Origin: Rhodospirillales bacterium
GTDB taxonomy: Bacteria > Pseudomonadota > Alphaproteobacteria > Kiloniellales > JACOMY01
NCBI GenBank assembly: GCA_014324045.1
Contig: JACOMY010000021.1
Location: forward strand, 1-64,000
Direction: 5' to 3'
Length of the DNA: 64,000 nucleotides
Each line of letters opens with the position of its first letter. Position 1 is the first letter of the stretch. The notes under the pieces were generated by a model. The model was not told the DNA's origin. It worked only from the letters and a program-made list of their open reading frames with translations, and made no database searches. A program made the position numbers and the translations under genes. This document shows, one piece after another, positions 1 to 9,194 of this stretch.

Positions 1-136
1 GCTTGCGCAAGAGCTGTCTTGGAGAGACGGGTACGGCGCGCACATCGACGAGCGTCCCTACGGCAAGCGCCTTGAGGGTCGCGCTCGAGTCCTCGATCGC
101 CGCGCCTTCGTAGCCGACGGTCAGAAGCCGGTTCAT
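1..136 (-). CDS. DUF488 family protein, N-terminal part (runs off the left edge)
   Basis: The reading frame begins at the ATG at 136 and stays open to base 1, giving about 45 residues. It starts MNRLLTVGYEGAAIED and continues into TLVDVRAVPVSPRQ. The TVGYEG motif and the VDVR motif are the hallmarks of the N-terminal strand region of DUF488 proteins, whose function is poorly defined. A GGAGG ribosome binding site lies about 10 bases upstream. The start overlaps the stop of the preceding fragment as ATGA, so the two were probably translationally coupled. The rest of the gene lies outside the window, so completeness cannot be judged. Confidence 0.7.
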   Translation of the reverse strand, partial: MNRLLTVGYEGAAIEDSSATLKALAVGTLVDVRAVPVSPRQLLRK

Positions 137-313
137 CGCGCCCGGCCTCCGTTGAGGAAGCGCGCGGCGGTCTCGGGCGGATAGTCGGCTTCGGCGCGGG
201 CGAGCGCCTCTTCGTGGCGGAGGCCGGCCTTGCGATAGCCTCCGTACTGCGAGGCCAGCATCGACCGGCGGGAAGCCTCTTCGCTCAGGATCAGGTCGTC
301 GTAGCCGACGGCC
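133..313 (-). pseudogene. 3' fragment of an unidentified gene coupled to the DUF488 gene
   Basis: From about 313 to the stop at 133-135 a good minus-strand frame reads VGYDDLILSEEASRRS and ends in FLNGGRAR. It has no start of its own. It joins out of frame to the zincin-partner homologue at 314, so it looks like the 3' end of a gene whose 5' part was lost in a rearrangement. Its stop overlaps the DUF488 start (ATGA), which suggests the two once formed an operon. I do not recognise the family. Confidence 0.35.
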
Positions 314-616
314 GGGGCTGAGTTCTACGCCGTCGAAGACGGGCGGCAGGGTGGAGCGCAGCGGTTCGCGGAGGATCGGCCAGAAGGCGGCGGACAGCAG
401 CCGCAGGAAGTCGGTCGGATCCTGTCCTGGATCGTCGAGATAGAGGACGCGCCCTTCGCGGGAGTAATTGACCGGCCTGGGCGCCGCCAGGTCGCGCTGC
501 ATCCAGGGTAGAGCGGAGTGCATGCCTTCGACGGTTCCGGCTTCGTCGTCCCAGACGACGCTGCGCGGCTCGCGTCCGTAGCGTCTGTTGGGGAGCATGG
601 CGGTATGGACGGCCAT
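314..616 (-). pseudogene. Broken second copy of the zincin-partner protein
   Basis: The frame from the ATG at 616 encodes 101 residues beginning MAVHTAMLPNRRYGREPR and ending VFDGVELSP. These closely match the first ~100 residues of the 135-residue partner gene at 27791-28198, which starts MAVHTVMLPDRLHGREPR. Similarity stops abruptly at ELSP (base 314). Beyond that point the sequence belongs to the unidentified fragment at 133-313, read in another frame. The hybrid frame itself stays open into the DUF488 gene, so a fusion product is formally possible, but the junction residues are arginine/proline-rich and do not look like real protein. The C-terminal third is missing. Confidence 0.65.
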
Positions 617-640
617 GGCGGTTGCCTCGCGTTCGATCTG

Positions 641-752
641 TCAGTCGGGATCCTGGTGGAAGAGCAGGCCCAGCACCAGCCGCAGCATCCCCGGATCGTC
701 GCGCACCAGCTTGTCGAGCTCGGCGCCCTCCCTTCCCGGCAGCTTATGCATC
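641..752 (-). pseudogene. C-terminal remnant of a zincin-like protein (second copy)
   Basis: The last ~36 residues, from LMHKLPGREGAELDKL to LGLLFHQDPD and the stop at 641, match the C-terminus of the intact zincin at 26931-27761 (LLFHKLPGKDGIDLHH to LGLLFHYDPA). No similarity exists upstream of LMHKLPG, so the HExxH catalytic region is gone. The distance to the partner-gene start (24 bases) resembles the 29 bases in the intact module. This is therefore a decayed duplicate of the whole two-gene unit. Its 5' side now abuts the broken serine hydrolase. Confidence 0.6.
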
Positions 753-1829
753 AGATCCGGGCATCGGCGATCAACGCGATCAAGGTCTCCAGCTCTCTGC
801 GGGTGGTGAAGCGATGCTCGATGCAATAGCTGCTGTGCCGGTTTTCTCTCCCGGCGCAGGACAGGATGAGTTCTTCGAGGGCCGGTTCGGCCGGGTCTCC
901 GGACGCAAGCAGCGGCAGAAAGCGCTTCAGGAATTCGGTCGTGTCGGACTGATGGACGATCACACTATCCCAGGCGGGAATCACGAACAAAGCCTGGTTG
1001 CCGAGGCCCCATGCCCAAAATGTGCCCTCCGGCAGTCCGGTCCCGGGGCTTGGCAGCCACCAGAGGTAGCCGTGCCCCCAGCGGAGGCTGCCGTGCCCGG
1101 TTTGGGTGAAATCCTGCGCGATCAAGTCGATCCAGGCGGCGGGCAGGATCTCTGTGCCCCTTGCCGTTCCGCGGTCGAGGTAGAGGCGGCCGTCAGGCCG
1201 GTCCGCTGCTCGAAGACCGTCGTTAGCGCGTTGTAGTCCCAGTTGTTGTAGGCCCAGATCCGGCCCGGCTCGTTCTCGCCCTTGCCGAGCCGTCGGTCTT
1301 TCTCCGCGGTCAAGCCGGCCTCGGCGGCGGCGGGACGATTGATACCGGAAAGGCTCTTGAGCAGATCCCGGACCGTCGCCTGCTTTTGCAGGGCCGTGAG
1401 CGGCAGGGGCGAATCGTCGATCCCGAGGTCCTGCAGTGTCGCGCCGAGGGGGATTTGCCCTGTGGCCTCGCCCAGATGCCGGCCGACGAGAGCGCTGAGG
1501 AGGGCCTTGCGGATCGAGTGGACCCGATAGCGCGCGCTCAGGTCGCCGAAGGAGGCGACGATGCCGCCGCCGGTCGCAATGGACCCGGTCGCAATGGCCA
1601 GGGAATCGGCGCTCAGGGTCGCAGCATAGGCGAAGACAGCATCCAGTCCGGCACCGCTCCATCCGAGTTGGGCCGCCGTGGCATCGTCCAGGCGTGCGAC
1701 GGCGATTGCCCGTTCCGGCCGGTCCGGTGCGAACAAACCCCGCTCGCCCGTCGCCAAGAGAAAGGCCATGAGGCAGAGGGCCACGGCCGCAGATCCGACG
1801 ATCGACCACTTGAGACGCTTGCTTCGCAC
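751..1829 (-). pseudogene. Serine hydrolase of the beta-lactamase (class C) family, frameshifted with internal deletion
   Basis: The N-terminal part starts at 1829 with a signal-anchor-like segment (residues ~8-26). It contains SIRK (the SxxK serine/lysine pair) in VHSIRKALLSALVG and then YNN (YxN motif). After TGLT, around 1190, the frame breaks. The continuation, in another frame, reads LYLDRGTARGTEILPAAW and then GYLWWLPSPGTG and GLGNQALFVIPAWDS, which is the normal C-terminal part of this family. The ~60-90 residues that family members usually have between these blocks are absent, so a deletion and a frameshift coincide. The product would be a periplasmic esterase or beta-lactamase-like enzyme, and is presumably non-functional here. 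Confidence 0.7.
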
Positions 1830-1997
1830 CGCTGTGCACCCGGATGTAAAAGGGTCCTGCTTGCTCCATGCGATTTGCCGCCAGACGCAAGGGACCGGAT
1901 TGCTGCAGCCTCGGGCAACCGAGGCGCTTGGGGCCGAAGAGACGCTAAATGCATCTCACCTAGCTAGACCTCTCGCTTGGCTGGGCCATTGCAGCCG

Positions 1998-3341
1998 TCA
2001 CATCCCGGCCACGGTCAAGCCCTCGACCCGCAGGGTCGGTGCGTCGATGCCGGTGCGGAATTGCAGATCGTCGGCGGCGGTCAGGGTCCGGTACATGTCC
2101 AGCAGGTTGCCGGCGATGGTGACGCCGGTCACGGGGTAGGCGAGCTGGCCCTTCTCGATCCAGAAGCCGGCAGCGCCGAGGCTGTAGTCGCCGGTCACGC
2201 CGTTGACGCCTTGGCCCATTGTCTCGGTGACGTAGAAGCCTTCCTCGATATCGGCCATCAGCGCGGCGGGGGAGAGGCTGCCGGGCTCCAGGTAGAGATT
2301 GGCGGGCGAGGGCGAGGGGGCGCTGCCGGTGCCGCGCGAGGCGCTGCCGCTGCTCTCCAGCCCCAGTTGGCGGGCGCTGCCCAGGTCCAGGAACCAGCCG
2401 GTCAGGCATCCGGCCCGGATCATCTCGCGGCGGCTGCCGGCCAGACCCTCGCCGTCGAAGGGGCGCGAGCGCCGGCCGCGCGTACGGAAGGGATCGTCGA
2501 CGACGGTGACGGTCTCCGGAAAGAGGGCCTCGCCCATCTTGTTCTTCAGGAAGGAGGTGCCGCGGGCAATCGCGCCGCCGTCGATGGCGCCGGCCAGGTG
2601 CCGGACCAGCGAGCCGGATACGCGGGGATCGTAGACCACCGGAACCTTCGCCGTCTCCACCTTGCGGGCCTTCAGGCGTTTGACCGTGCGCTCGCCGGCG
2701 CGTCTGCCCACCTCGGCCGGATCGCGCAGATCCTCCAGGTGCAGCGCCGAATCGTAGTCGTAGTCGCGCTCCATGCCGTCGCCGCTGCCGGCGATCACGG
2801 CGGCCGAGACCCCGTGACCGCTGCGAACAAAGGCGGCGGCGAAGCCGTTGCTGGCGGCCATTGCGAACGCACTGCGATTCCAACTGGCGTCGCCGCCTTC
2901 GCTGTTGGCAATGCCGGGAACCGCGCGCGCCGCCTCTTCGCAGGCCAGGGCACGCGCGGAGAGTTCGTCCACCGTGGGTTCGCTCGAATCCTCCAGATCG
3001 AGGTCGGGGATCTCACGGGCCAGCTGCTCCGGTTCGGCAAGGCCGATGTAGGGATCCTCCGGCACTGCCTTGGCCATGGCGACCACGCGCTCGGCTAGCG
3101 CTTCCAGGGCCGGCGCGCTCATGTCGGCGGAACTGGCGGCGGCCTGACGCCGGCCGATCAGGACGCGCAGGCCGATGTCCTGGCTCTCTTCGCGCTCGCA
3201 CCGCTCCGGCTTACCCAAGCGAACCGATTGCGCCATACCGACGGAATGGACGTAGATGGCATCGGCGCCATCGGCGCCCTTGCGCCTGGCCAGCGCAACG
3301 AGATCGGCCAGGCGGTCGAGAGGGGCAGAGTCGGTCGGCAT
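1998..3341 (-). CDS. pmbA: PmbA/TldE-type metalloprotease-like protein
   Basis: This 447-residue protein has the length and layout of PmbA (TldE), the partner of TldD in maturing modified peptides and degrading small proteins. Recognisable blocks are the N-terminal ALARRKGADGADA region, RVLIGRRQAA, the mid-protein PVVYDPRVSGSLVRHLAGA block and the C-terminal GQGVNGVTGDYSLGAAGF motif followed by VTIAGNLLDMY, all typical of the family. No HExxH motif is present, as expected for the TldE subunit. TldD is not in the window. The gene lies downstream of ubiD on the same strand, with 156 bases and an inverted repeat between them. Confidence 0.9.
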   Translation of the reverse strand: MPTDSAPLDRLADLVALARRKGADGADAIYVHSVGMAQSVRLGKPERCEREESQDIGLRVLIGRRQAAASSADMSAPALEALAERVVAMAKAVPEDPYIGLAEPEQLAREIPDLDLEDSSEPTVDELSARALACEEAARAVPGIANSEGGDASWNRSAFAMAASNGFAAAFVRSGHGVSAAVIAGSGDGMERDYDYDSALHLEDLRDPAEVGRRAGERTVKRLKARKVETAKVPVVYDPRVSGSLVRHLAGAIDGGAIARGTSFLKNKMGEALFPETVTVVDDPFRTRGRRSRPFDGEGLAGSRREMIRAGCLTGWFLDLGSARQLGLESSGSASRGTGSAPSPSPANLYLEPGSLSPAALMADIEEGFYVTETMGQGVNGVTGDYSLGAAGFWIEKGQLAYPVTGVTIAGNLLDMYRTLTAADDLQFRTGIDAPTLRVEGLTVAGM

Positions 3342-3471
3342 GGGTGGTTCCTTCTGGTTCGGCAGGGCTTTACCCCGGAGCTAGCGTCTCAGATAGCTTC
3401 TCTTGGGGCCTTGCGCCAAGATCCTGCATGTGGGGGCTTTCCACCCCCGGACGAAACACCGGAAGCACAGC

Positions 3472-3493
3472 ATTCGGAATAGCGATTCCGAAT
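3472..3493. terminator. Perfect 9-bp inverted repeat just downstream of ubiD
   Basis: ATTCGGAAT and ATTCCGAAT are perfect reverse complements separated by AGCG. The hairpin begins 4 bases beyond the ubiD stop codon (3498-3500). No T-run follows on the minus strand, so a Rho-independent terminator is not certain. It could also be an mRNA 3'-end stabilising hairpin or an operator ahead of pmbA. Confidence 0.45.
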
Positions 3494-3497
3494 AGCG

Positions 3498-5009
3498 TTA
3501 CCTTCTCCAGATGTCCTTGCCGCTGCCCGGAAGGCCCAGCTTCGGCCAGAGGGCGTCGACCCGGTCGATAACCCGGTCGTCCATGCGCAGTCTGCGCCCC
3601 CATTCCCGATCGGTCTCGGGCGGCCACTTGTCGGTGGCGTCGAGGCCGATCTTGGAGCCCAGGCCGGAGACCGGCGAGGCGAAGTCCAGATAGTCGATCG
3701 GCGTGTTCTCCACCACGGTAATGTCGCGGGCCGGGTCCATACGGGTGGAGACCGCCCACATGACGTCCTGCCAGTCGCGCGCATCGACGCCCTCGTCCAC
3801 CACGATCACCCACTTGGTGTACATGAATTGCCGTAGAGCACTCCACACGCCCAGCATGACGCGCTTGGCATGGCCGGGATAGGCCTTCTTGATGGCGACC
3901 ACGGCGATGCGGTAGCTGCAGCCCTCCGGCGGCAGCCAGAAGTCGGCGATCTCCGGGAACTGTTGCTGCAGGAGGGGAATGAAGACCTCGTTCAGGGCCT
4001 CGCCCAGGACCGAGGGCTCGTCGGGCGGCCGGCCGGTGAAGGTGGAGAGGTAGATCGGCTGCCGGCGCCGCGTGATCGCGGTGACGGTAAAGACCGGAAA
4101 GGGCTCGACCGTATTGTAATAGCCTGTGTGATCGCCATAGGGGCCTTCGTCGCCGTAGTCCTCCAGGCTGACGTGACCCTCCAGCACGATCTCGGCCTCG
4201 GCCGGTACCTTTAAGGGGACGGTCTTGCAGTCCGCCAGTTCCACCCTGCGGCCGCGCAGCAGGCCGGCGAACTGGTACTCCGGCAGGGTATCGGGGACCG
4301 GCGTCACCGCGGCCAGCAAGGTGCCGGGGTCGGCGCCGATCACGGCAGCGGCGGGCAAGGGTTCCCTTTTCTGCAGACCCCAGCGGCGGTGGTGCTGGGC
4401 GCCGCCGCGGTGTTTCAACCAGCGCATCAAGGTGCGGTCGCGGCCCAGGACCTGCATGCGGTAGATACCGAGGTTACAGGCATCTTCCTTGGTGCCGCCG
4501 GGTCCTTGGGTCACCACCAGGGGCCAGGTGATCAGCGGCGCCGGCTCCCCCGGCCAGCAGGTCTGGACCGGCAGGGCCTTCAGGTCGATGGCGTCGCCGG
4601 TCAGCACGACCTCCTGGCACGGCGCGCGGCCGGCCGCTTTCGGCCGCATCGCCATGACCGTCTTCAAGAGCGGCAAATGGTCGAGTGCCTCGCGAAAGCC
4701 GCCCGGCGGTTCCGGTTGGCGCAAGAAGGCCAGGGTCTCGCCAATCCCGCGCAGTTCCTCCGGCCTGCGGTCCATGCCCCAGGCAACCCGCTCCACCGTG
4801 CCGAAAAGATTGACGAGGACCGGCATATCGTAGGGACGGCCGCCGGGGTGCACCACCCGCTCGAACAGGACGGCCGGCCCGCCTTCGGCCAGCAGGCGAG
4901 TCTGGATCTCGGTCATTTCCAGGATCGGCGAAACGGGATGGCTTACCCGCACCAGGCGCCCCCCGGCCTCCAGGCGCTCCATGAACTCGCGCAGCGAACG
5001 ATAGGGCAT
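3498..5009 (-). CDS. ubiD: UbiD family 4-hydroxy-3-polyprenylbenzoate decarboxylase
   Basis: This 503-residue protein matches UbiD in length and motifs. UbiD removes the carboxyl group from polyprenyl-hydroxybenzoate in ubiquinone synthesis and depends on prenylated FMN. The start [17 protein letters not shown] is typical. The [18 protein letters not shown] block carries the cofactor/metal-binding region, and [17 protein letters not shown] carries the conserved acidic residues near the active site. ubiA lies 0.85 kb away, consistent with a dispersed ubiquinone gene set. The start at 5009 follows degenerate 15-bp repeats in the leader. No frameshift is seen. Confidence 0.95.
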   Translation of the reverse strand: MPYRSLREFMERLEAGGRLVRVSHPVSPILEMTEIQTRLLAEGGPAVLFERVVHPGGRPYDMPVLVNLFGTVERVAWGMDRRPEELRGIGETLAFLRQPEPPGGFREALDHLPLLKTVMAMRPKAAGRAPCQEVVLTGDAIDLKALPVQTCWPGEPAPLITWPLVVTQGPGGTKEDACNLGIYRMQVLGRDRTLMRWLKHRGGAQHHRRWGLQKREPLPAAAVIGADPGTLLAAVTPVPDTLPEYQFAGLLRGRRVELADCKTVPLKVPAEAEIVLEGHVSLEDYGDEGPYGDHTGYYNTVEPFPVFTVTAITRRRQPIYLSTFTGRPPDEPSVLGEALNEVFIPLLQQQFPEIADFWLPPEGCSYRIAVVAIKKAYPGHAKRVMLGVWSALRQFMYTKWVIVVDEGVDARDWQDVMWAVSTRMDPARDITVVENTPIDYLDFASPVSGLGSKIGLDATDKWPPETDREWGRRLRMDDRVIDRVDALWPKLGLPGSGKDIWRR

Positions 5010-5538
5010 AAGGGTGGATCCTTTGCTTGAGGGGCGCTTCCTGAGGGATGTTTCTCTTAAGGGGTACTTCTAGGGGGCCTCCCCTGATGCCCATGACCTG
5101 CCGCGTTCCGCGCCGTTCGGCAAGGCTGGGTCGGCGGCAACAGGCGCCCGCCGCGGCCTGCAATCGCGGCACTATTACCCATTGGCGCCTGCCGTCGCCC
5201 ACTGGCGGGTAATTCCCGGATACTGTTGCTGTTGCGCAACAGTTCCCTGCTTCAGTCGTGGCGCGTCGGCCCCAATTGGGCAGAAATCGACGGATTCGAT
5301 CCGAAACCGCCCCAAAATCGCCTTGTATGCCTGTCAATCCGGCACAAAGTTGCTTATCCGTCATGGGCTCTGCAAAAGGCTTTTGCCTTTTGCTGCAGGC
5401 GGCGTCCCATAACCCTTGGGAAACCCTGCTTGCGGTTCCACCCCGGGACGGACCAGACTGAAGATCTTCGGAGCGGAGAGCGGCACAACTGCTGTTCCGG
5501 AAGCAGCAACAGCTTGGCTGGAAGAAAAGGACGAGGCA
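5010..5538. other. Gene-free region between ubiD and the DUF4170 gene, with degenerate 15-bp tandem repeats
   Basis: No credible gene is seen. Next to the ubiD start, about 5020-5080, there is a run of roughly four degenerate 15-base units (CTTGAGGGGCGCTTC, CTGAGGGATGTTTCT, CTTAAGGGGTACTTC and a partial TAGGGGGC). Both flanking genes point away from the region, so it should hold two promoters, but I cannot place them with confidence. Confidence 0.5.
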
Positions 5539-5751
5539 ATGCAGCAGTACTGGGTCGTCGGGGGTGAGTATAGGACCACTCAATTCACGGCGGTCGTGCC
5601 CGGCAAGGACGAGGAATGGATCGGGCCTTTCGTTGACTACGACCGTGCCAAGGCAGAGTGGCAGAAGCGTTCGTGGGAATCCGTGGACAATTGCTATTCC
5701 CGCTACCGCATCGAGCGGATGAGCGACGACTGCCCGCCCTGCTCCGATTGA
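5539..5751 (+). CDS. DUF4170 small protein
   Basis: This is a 70-residue protein starting MQQYWVVGGEYRTTQF and ending YRIERMSDDCPPCSD. The pattern WVVGGEY...WIGPF.DY..A...W matches the small DUF4170 family found widely in alphaproteobacteria, whose function is unknown. I chose the ATG at 5539 because an AAAGGACGAGG ribosome-binding region precedes it and family members are about 70-80 residues. A longer reading frame upstream has no family similarity. It is convergent with ubiA. Confidence 0.8.
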   Translation: MQQYWVVGGEYRTTQFTAVVPGKDEEWIGPFVDYDRAKAEWQKRSWESVDNCYSRYRIERMSDDCPPCSD

Positions 5752-5863
5752 CGGGCTGCGGCCCGGGAAACAAGCCCGGAAAACGAACCTAGGAAACCGG
5801 GCAACTCTGCCGGTAACCGCGGGCCTCTGCTGCTTGAGAGCCGCCCGCTAAGCCTGGCCGCAG

Positions 5864-6781
5864 TCACGATGCAATCGAAGCGCTGGCCACAATGCCGGCG
5901 CTCAACAGCAGCCCTGCCCACTTGTTGGACTTGAAGCGCAGCAGACAGCCGTAGGGATCGTCGATGTCGAGGCTCCGGATCTGCCAGGCCAATTGCAGTG
6001 CGGCGGCTGCCAGGCCCAGCGCGTAAGGCCAGGAGAGTTCGGCCAGCCACCCGGCCGCGGCCCAGGCGGCAAGTGCTCCGAGATAGAAGATTGCGACCCA
6101 GCGGTGTGTCGCCCGGCCGAACTTCAGCGCCGTCGACTTGACGCCGATCGACAGGTCGTCCTCACGGTCTTGATGGGCGTAGAGGGTGTCGTAGCCGACG
6201 GTCCAGAAGACACCGCCCAGATAGAGCGCCACCGCCGGCCAGGCCAAGGTCCCTTCGACTGCCGCCCAGCCCAGCAGGGCGCCCCAGTTGAAGGCGATTC
6301 CCAAGAAGGCCTGCGGCCAGTATGTGAAGCGCTTCATGAAGGGATAGGCGGCGGCCGGCGCCAGCGAAGCCACGCCCAGTACGATCGCCAGCGGCGTCAG
6401 GCAGAGCAGGACCGCCAGCCCAGCCGCCAACAGCAGGGCCAGGAACATCAGGGCCTGGCGCAGGCTCACCTGACCGCTGGGCAGGGGTCTGCCGGCGGTG
6501 CGGGCGACCTTGGCATCGTAGTCGCGGTCGACGATGTCGTTGACGGTACAGCCAGCGCCCCGCATCGCGATGGCGCCTAGGGCGAACAGCAGCACGAGCC
6601 ATGGGTCGGGCAGCCGGCCGACGGCGGCCGGGGCCATCGACAGCGACCAGAGGCAGGGCAGGAACAGCAGCCAGAAGCCGATGGGCCGGTCGGCCCGGAT
6701 GAGACTCAAGTAGGGCCGCACGCCGACCGGGCTGATGCGGAAGAGCCAGTGATCGGGGCGCATGTCGGAGGCCGTGGTCAT
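5864..6781 (-). CDS. ubiA: 4-hydroxybenzoate polyprenyltransferase
   Basis: This 305-residue, very hydrophobic protein of the UbiA prenyltransferase family attaches the polyprenyl chain to 4-hydroxybenzoate in the inner membrane. The first aspartate-rich motif is visible in NDIVDRDYDAKVARTAGRP and the second in the HQDREDDLSIGVKSTALKF block. Eight to nine membrane segments are evident. It is divergent from rsmE, whose start is about 95 bases away, so the two promoters must lie in that short gap. Confidence 0.95.
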   Translation of the reverse strand: MTTASDMRPDHWLFRISPVGVRPYLSLIRADRPIGFWLLFLPCLWSLSMAPAAVGRLPDPWLVLLFALGAIAMRGAGCTVNDIVDRDYDAKVARTAGRPLPSGQVSLRQALMFLALLLAAGLAVLLCLTPLAIVLGVASLAPAAAYPFMKRFTYWPQAFLGIAFNWGALLGWAAVEGTLAWPAVALYLGGVFWTVGYDTLYAHQDREDDLSIGVKSTALKFGRATHRWVAIFYLGALAAWAAAGWLAELSWPYALGLAAAALQLAWQIRSLDIDDPYGCLLRFKSNKWAGLLLSAGIVASASIAS

Positions 6782-6875
6782 CCGCGATCTCTAGCAAAGC
6801 CCAGGGAACTTGTCGCGGGGGACTTGCCGCCCGGCTGCCTGGCCCGCAAAGTGCAGCGGAAGAGAGTCAAGGACC

Positions 6876-7694
6876 GTGAACCAGCGCATCGAAACCCGCC
6901 TCTACGTCGAGATGCCATTGGCCGAAGGACAGGTGGTGGGGCTCGATCCGCCGCAGGCGCACTATCTGCGGACGGTGTTGCGCTTGCGCACCGGGGCCTT
7001 GGTCGTGCTTTTCAACGGCCGCGACGGCGCCTGGACCGCCAGGATCGAGGGGCTGGGCAAGGGCTGGGCCTCGCTGGCGCTGGAGAGCCAACTGCTGCCG
7101 CAGCGCGCCGGCCCGGACATCTGGCTTTGCTTTGCGCCGATCAAGCGGGCGCGGCTGGATTTCCTGGTGGAGAAGGCAACGGAACTGGGCGTCTCCCGCT
7201 TACAGCCGGTGATGACCGAGCGCACCGCAGTCGAGCGGGTGAGGCTGGAGCGGCTGCGCGCCACTGTGTGCGAAGCGGCCGAACAGTGCGAACGCCTGAC
7301 CCTGCCGGAGGTGATGGAGCCGGTGAACCTCGCCAAGCTGCTGCAAACCTGGCCGGAGCGGCGCGACCTGCTGGTCTGCGCCGAAGCTGGGGAGGCGCGC
7401 GCGCTGCCGGCGCAGCTGCTGGCCGGCGGCAATCGCCCAAGCCAGGCTTTTTTGACCGGACCGGAAGGCGGCTTTGCCCCCGGAGAGCTTGACGCGCTGA
7501 CCGCCAAGCCCTTCGTCAGAGCGGTCGGTCTGGGTCCGCGCATCCTGCGCGCAGACACCGCTGCCTTAGCGGCGCTTTCCTGTTGGCAGGCCCTGTGCGG
7601 CGACGGTAAGGAACGCCCCCAGGATTGCCGCGCGCTGGCCGGCCGGGTTTCGTTCGGCCCCCTGGCGCAGGAAGCGGCGGACGGGACCGATTGA
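6876..7694 (+). CDS. rsmE: 16S rRNA (uracil-1498-N3)-methyltransferase
   Basis: The 272-residue protein has the RsmE layout. The N-terminal PUA-like part contains HYLRTVLRLRTGALVVLFNG. Mid-protein KATELGVSRLQPVMTERT is followed by the C-terminal SPOUT-knot motifs GPEGGFAPGELDAL and LGPRILRADTAALAALS. It uses S-adenosylmethionine to methylate U1498 of 16S rRNA. I place the start at the GTG at 6876 (VNQRIETRLYVEM), because the upstream 22 codons are arginine/cysteine-rich and unlike the family. gshA follows 27 bases later on the same strand. Confidence 0.93.
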   Translation: MNQRIETRLYVEMPLAEGQVVGLDPPQAHYLRTVLRLRTGALVVLFNGRDGAWTARIEGLGKGWASLALESQLLPQRAGPDIWLCFAPIKRARLDFLVEKATELGVSRLQPVMTERTAVERVRLERLRATVCEAAEQCERLTLPEVMEPVNLAKLLQTWPERRDLLVCAEAGEARALPAQLLAGGNRPSQAFLTGPEGGFAPGELDALTAKPFVRAVGLGPRILRADTAALAALSCWQALCGDGKERPQDCRALAGRVSFGPLAQEAADGTD

Positions 7695-7721
7695 GAAAGC
7701 GGCTAAGAAAAGGGGTGACGG

Positions 7722-9104
7722 GTGTCGACACTGCCGGAGCGAACCGCAGGGCAGGAGGCCGAGGCGCCGATCTTGCGCAAGGCCGACCTGATCGCCTATC
7801 TGGAGGCTGGCTGCAAGCCCGCCGCCGAGTGGCGCATCGGCACCGAGCACGAGAAGTTCGGCTTTACCTGGGGCGATACCCGGCCGCTGCCCTACGAGGG
7901 GCCGCGCGGCATCCGGGCCCTGCTGGAGGGACTAGCCCGCGACTTCGCCTGGCAGGAGCTCCGCGAGGTCGGGAAGCCCATCGCCCTGGCCAAGGAGGGC
8001 TGTTCCATCACCCTTGAGCCCGGCGGCCAGTTCGAGCTTTCCGGCGCGCCGCTGGCCACTGTGCAGGAGACCTGCGGCGAGGTGCACCGCCATCTGAGCG
8101 AGGTAAAGCACGTTGCCGAGCCTCTGGGCATCGGCATGCTGGGCATGGGCTTCCAGCCCAAGTGGGCGCGCGAAGACACACCCTGGATGCCCAAGGGGCG
8201 CTACCGGATCATGCGGGACTACATGCCCAAACGCGGGCGCCTAGGCCTCGACATGATGCTGCGCAGCTGCACCGTCCAGGTGAACCTGGATTTCGCCGAC
8301 GAGGCGGACATGGTGCAAAAGTTCCGTGTCGGCCTGGCCTTACAGCCCATTGCCACCGCGCTCTTCGCCAATTCGCCTTTCAGCGAAGGCAGGCCCAACG
8401 GCTTCCTCTCCTACCGCAGCCACCTCTGGACCGGCACCGACCCCGACCGTTGCGGCATCCTGCCCTTCGTCTTCGAGGACGGCATGGGCTTTGAGCGCTA
8501 TGTCGATTACGCGCTGGACGTGCCCATGTACTTTGTCCACCGCAACGGCAGCTACATCGACGCTAGCGGCCAGTCCTTCCGCGACTTTCTGGCCGGCCGC
8601 CTACCGGCCCTGCCCGGCGAACTGCCGGTCCTGGAGGACTGGGCCGATCATCTGACCACCCTGTTCCCGGAGGTGCGCATGAAGCGCTTCCTGGAGATGC
8701 GCGGTGCCGACGGCGGCCCCTGGTGGCGGATCTGCGCCCTGCCGGCGCTTTGGGCCGGCTTGTTCTACGACCGCAGCGCCTTGGATGCCGCCTGGGACCT
8801 GGTGAAGGACTGGAGCGCCGAAGAGCACCGGGCCCTGCGCGCCGCCGTCCCGCGCCAGGCCCTGAAGGCCCCCTTCCGCGGCGGCAGCGTCGGCGATCTG
8901 GCCAGGCAGGTCCTGCAGATCGCCGAGGCCGGCCTGCGCAGCCGCGCCGGGACCCTGGATCTCCTCAGCGACGAAAGCCACTTCATCGCCCCCCTGAAGG
9001 AGATCGCCGAGAGCGGCCTGACCCCGGCCGAGCGTACCCTCGCGGCCTTCCACGGCCGCTGGCAAGGCTCGGTCGATCCCGCCTTCACCGAACTGGCCTA
9101 TTAG
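7722..9104 (+). CDS. gshA: Glutamate-cysteine ligase, plant/proteobacterial type
   Basis: This 460-residue enzyme performs the first step of glutathione synthesis, joining glutamate and cysteine with ATP. The signature [13 protein letters not shown] lies about 45 residues from the start. [16 protein letters not shown] and [19 protein letters not shown] are characteristic of the alphaproteobacterial/plant subgroup rather than the E. coli GshA subgroup. The start is GTG at 7722. It is likely co-transcribed with rsmE. The next gene downstream is the convergent first ankyrin gene. Confidence 0.93.
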   Translation: MSTLPERTAGQEAEAPILRKADLIAYLEAGCKPAAEWRIGTEHEKFGFTWGDTRPLPYEGPRGIRALLEGLARDFAWQELREVGKPIALAKEGCSITLEPGGQFELSGAPLATVQETCGEVHRHLSEVKHVAEPLGIGMLGMGFQPKWAREDTPWMPKGRYRIMRDYMPKRGRLGLDMMLRSCTVQVNLDFADEADMVQKFRVGLALQPIATALFANSPFSEGRPNGFLSYRSHLWTGTDPDRCGILPFVFEDGMGFERYVDYALDVPMYFVHRNGSYIDASGQSFRDFLAGRLPALPGELPVLEDWADHLTTLFPEVRMKRFLEMRGADGGPWWRICALPALWAGLFYDRSALDAAWDLVKDWSAEEHRALRAAVPRQALKAPFRGGSVGDLARQVLQIAEAGLRSRAGTLDLLSDESHFIAPLKEIAESGLTPAERTLAAFHGRWQGSVDPAFTELAY

Positions 9105-9194
9105 CGGACTGCCCGCCGCCCCGCGTCAGGCTCCGCTGCCGCTGTGGGGGGTGCACCAAAGTCTTTTGCCATCGGGCCACTTCGGGGCGCACGC

